Position numbers and translations under genes: made by a program. The notes under the pieces are model-generated. The model saw only the letters and a program-made list of their open reading frames with translations. It was not told the origin of the DNA and did not search any database. 64,000 nucleotides of DNA from Aerococcus urinaeequi (GTDB lineage: Bacteria; Bacillota; Bacilli; Lactobacillales; Aerococcaceae), in contig NZ_CP014162.1 in the NCBI RefSeq assembly GCF_001543205.1, forward strand, positions 1,054,001 through 1,118,000, in the 5' to 3' direction. This document shows positions 62,004 through 64,000 of this stretch, piece by piece. Position 1 is the stretch's first letter, and each line of letters begins with the position of its first letter.

Positions 62004-63371
62004 ATGGCAATATTATCATTCTTACAAGATATTCTTAGTGAGCCGGCTTTTTTAATGGGATTAATAGCCTTTATAGGTTTGGTAGCTATGCGTTCAAGAT
62101 GGGATAAGGTGCTGACAGGTACTTTAGGTCCAATTTTAGGATACTTAATGCTTTCGGCAGGATCAAGTGTTATTACCGCTAATCTTGACCCATTAGCACA
62201 GATGATAGAGACAGGTTTTAACGTTACAGGTGTTGTACCGAATAATGAGGCTGTTACTTCAGTAGCTCAGGAACTTTTAGGTGTGGAAACAATGTCAATT
62301 CTAATTATGGGATATGTATTCAATTTATTGATTGCAAGATTTACGAGATTTAAGTACATATTTTTAACTGGTCACCACAGTTTCTTCATGGCTTGTTTAT
62401 TATCTGCAGTTTTAGGTTCTTTAAACTTTGAAGGTATACAAATGATCCTTATTGGAGGTTTTATTTTAGGATCATGGTCAGCAATCTCCCCAGCAATAGG
62501 ACAAAAATATACTTTACAAGTAACCGATGGTGAAGAAATTGCAATGGGGCATTTTGGTAGTTTAGGTTATTATTTATCAGCTCTTATTGGAAAGTATGTA
62601 GGAAAGAATAGTAAATCAACAGAAGATTTTGAAGTTCCAGAACAATTTGGATTCTTAAGAAATACTACGATTTCGACTGCGATAACCATGGTTGTATTTT
62701 ATTTAGGTGCGGCCGTTGCAGCTGGTCCTAAATTTGTAAGTAGTCTATCGGGAGAAACTAATCCGTATGTTTATGCTTTATTATGTGGTTTAACTTTTGC
62801 AGTAGGGGTAACTATTGTTTATAACGGTGTTCGATTGATTCTAGCCGATTTAATCCCAGCGTTTGAAGGAATAGCAACAAAAATTATTCCTAACTCAGTT
62901 CCCGCGGTCGATTGTGCTGTTTTCTTCCCGTTTGCTCCAACTGCAGTAATTTTAGGTTTTGTTTCTAGTTTTATTGGAGGTGTGATTGGTATGTTAGCTC
63001 TAGGAGCTATTGGAGGAGTAGTAATAATTCCAGGTCTTGTACCACACTTCTTTTGTGGGGCAACAGCTGGAGTTTATGGAAACTCAACTGGTGGTGTTCG
63101 GGGAGCAACTTTAGGAGCTTTTGTAAATGGGTTGTTGCTTGCTTTTATCCCAGCCTTCTTATTGCCTGTACTAGGAGAACTAGGATTCTCAAATACAACA
63201 TTTGGGGATGTAGACTTTGGTGTGATAGGAATAGTTTTAGGAAACTTAGGTACATGGTTAGGACAAGTGGGTATATATATTATCTTGGCTTTAATCGCGG
63301 TATCACTACTGCTTCCTAGTTTAGGAAAAAATAAAAATGATGCGATAAATAACGTCGAAATGGAGGACTAA
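62004..63371 (+). CDS. ulaA: PTS EIIC, UlaA family
   Basis: 455-residue membrane transporter of the ascorbate (UlaA/SgaT) PTS family with about 11 helices. LMLSAGSSVITANLDPLAQMIETGFNVTG near residue 44 (key residues GSS and L-P) and VPAVDCAVFFPFAPTAVILGF near residue 298 are characteristic. ATG at 62004 has GGAGGAG upstream. Its partners are the IIB gene and the transaldolase. Similar operons handle ascorbate, pentitols or pentoses; the transaldolase suggests a sugar entering the pentose phosphate route. Confidence 0.88.
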   Translation: MAILSFLQDILSEPAFLMGLIAFIGLVAMRSRWDKVLTGTLGPILGYLMLSAGSSVITANLDPLAQMIETGFNVTGVVPNNEAVTSVAQELLGVETMSILIMGYVFNLLIARFTRFKYIFLTGHHSFFMACLLSAVLGSLNFEGIQMILIGGFILGSWSAISPAIGQKYTLQVTDGEEIAMGHFGSLGYYLSALIGKYVGKNSKSTEDFEVPEQFGFLRNTTISTAITMVVFYLGAAVAAGPKFVSSLSGETNPYVYALLCGLTFAVGVTIVYNGVRLILADLIPAFEGIATKIIPNSVPAVDCAVFFPFAPTAVILGFVSSFIGGVIGMLALGAIGGVVIIPGLVPHFFCGATAGVYGNSTGGVRGATLGAFVNGLLLAFIPAFLLPVLGELGFSNTTFGDVDFGVIGIVLGNLGTWLGQVGIYIILALIAVSLLLPSLGKNKNDAINNVEMED

Positions 63372-63373
63372 AA

Positions 63374-64000
63374 ATGGTGAAGATTTTTACTGATGGAGCA
63401 AATATTGATGAAATGTTAAATGATTTGAAATCGCCTACAGTAACGGGGGTCACAACAAACCCCTCGTTGATGAAGGTAGCAGGCATTACTGACTATATAG
63501 AGTTTGCTAATAAAGTAGTAACTAATATAAAAGATTATCCTATTTCATTTGAGGTATTTAGTGACGATATTCAGGTTATGAAGCAAGAAGCTGAAAAAAT
63601 TGCATCTATAGCAGATAATGTTTATGTGAAGATTCCCGTTATGAACACTAAAGGAGAGAGTACATCTGAGTTAATCAAAGAATTATCAGGAAAAGGAATC
63701 AAGCTAAATGTAACAGCGATTTTTACTTTAGATCAAGTTGAAGAAGTAGTAAATAGTTTGCAAAATGGAATTCCGAGTATTGTATCAGTATTTGCAGGTA
63801 GAATAGCAGATACTGGAGTAGATCCTATTCCTTTGATGAAAAAGGCATTATCTATTACTTCACAAAAAGAAGGCTGTGAATTATTGTGGGCAAGTACTAG
63901 AGAAATTTTAAATATTTATCAAGCAAATGATATTGGAGTTGATATAGTTACGGTACCACCAGCTTTATTGAAGAAATATGATAAATTAAAAGATAAAGAT
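63374..64000 (+). CDS. tal: transaldolase family protein (3' end outside window)
   Basis: 209 codons are visible to the window edge. It begins MVKIFTDGANIDEMLNDLKS and includes TVTGVTTNPSLMKVAG, the Schiff-base lysine in VYVKIPVMN (Lys 86), LNVTAIFTLDQV and SIVSVFAGRIADTGVD, all typical of the small transaldolase/fructose-6-phosphate aldolase family (TalC), whose members are about 215-220 residues, so the gene is nearly complete. GGAGG precedes the ATG, 2 bases after the IIC stop. It interconverts ketose and aldose phosphates of the imported sugar. It is AT-rich like the rest of the operon. Confidence 0.88.
   Translation, partial: MVKIFTDGANIDEMLNDLKSPTVTGVTTNPSLMKVAGITDYIEFANKVVTNIKDYPISFEVFSDDIQVMKQEAEKIASIADNVYVKIPVMNTKGESTSELIKELSGKGIKLNVTAIFTLDQVEEVVNSLQNGIPSIVSVFAGRIADTGVDPIPLMKKALSITSQKEGCELLWASTREILNIYQANDIGVDIVTVPPALLKKYDKLKDKD

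Noticed and set aside
1-64000. CRISPR arrays, tRNA or rRNA genes, transposases and integrases
   Set aside because: No regularly spaced repeats, no tRNA-like or rRNA sequence and no mobile-element protein was recognised.

Overview
The window is chromosomal DNA of a low-GC Gram-positive bacterium in the order Lactobacillales. Strong Shine-Dalgarno sites, sigma-A promoters, cre sites (CcpA), a GlnR-type operator, mannose-family PTS genes, the radA-yacL-gltX order and the nrdHIEF operon all point there. Aerococcaceae (Aerococcus or a close relative) is my best inference; nothing in the window proves the genus. I saw no rRNA, tRNA, CRISPR array, prophage or insertion sequence.

Layout. 0-2.1 kb: a DUF2185 protein followed by the LrgA/LrgB (CidA/CidB) murein-hydrolase regulators. 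2.3-3.4 kb: branched-chain aminotransferase. 3.5-8.7 kb (minus strand): a deoxynucleotide block of anaerobic ribonucleotide reductase nrdD and nrdG, a deoxynucleoside kinase, an HD phosphohydrolase and a nucleoside deoxyribosyltransferase. nrdD is interrupted by an in-frame UGA where a Trp codon is expected, and about 113 further codons, including the zinc site and the glycyl-radical loop, stay intact after it. 8.9-11.7 kb: a hemerythrin/PAS protein (DUF438), a DUF1858 protein and a divergent DUF59 (MIP18-type) protein. 12-14.1 kb: a CopB-type copper ATPase behind a cop box. 14.4-16.6 kb: PTS-dependent dihydroxyacetone kinase dhaMKL under a cre site. 16.8-22 kb: PatB/MalY lyase, CDF cation exporter, GlnR, LL-diaminopimelate aminotransferase DapL, and a MetQ-like lipoprotein. 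22.4-26.6 kb: mannose PTS (IIAB, IIC, IID), ManO and ManA. 26.6-28.5 kb: formate/nitrite channel and a DUF985 cupin.

28.5-33.7 kb is the accessory part: a bacteriocin-like secreted peptide with a three-gene ABC exporter/immunity set, two tiny membrane proteins, an XRE regulator with membrane segments and a second secreted protein. It is flanked by a directly repeated unit of about 170 bp that carries a strong hairpin and a 33-residue peptide gene; one copy has lost a single base. The two secreted-protein genes share an identical 20-bp palindromic element at their promoters. A 180-bp three-armed foldback element follows.

33.7-45.7 kb: PgeF, an M16C metalloprotease, two small envelope proteins, a cytoplasmic alpha-amylase, dUTPase, RadA, YacL and GltX. 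46-50 kb: aerobic class Ib ribonucleotide reductase nrdHIEF with an NrdR box, which could cover for a dead nrdD. 50-53.2 kb: xanthine salvage (xpt-pbuX) with candidate PurR boxes, and a KdgT permease. 53.4-58.2 kb: compatible-solute-type ABC transporter (fused permease and binding protein, plus ATPase), GNAT acetyltransferase, MurE. 58.6 kb: a second orphan MetQ-like lipoprotein. 59.6-64 kb: an AT-rich, probably acquired, ascorbate-family PTS operon (BglG-type regulator with a C-terminal EIIA domain, IIB, IIC) ending in a transaldolase cut off by the window edge.
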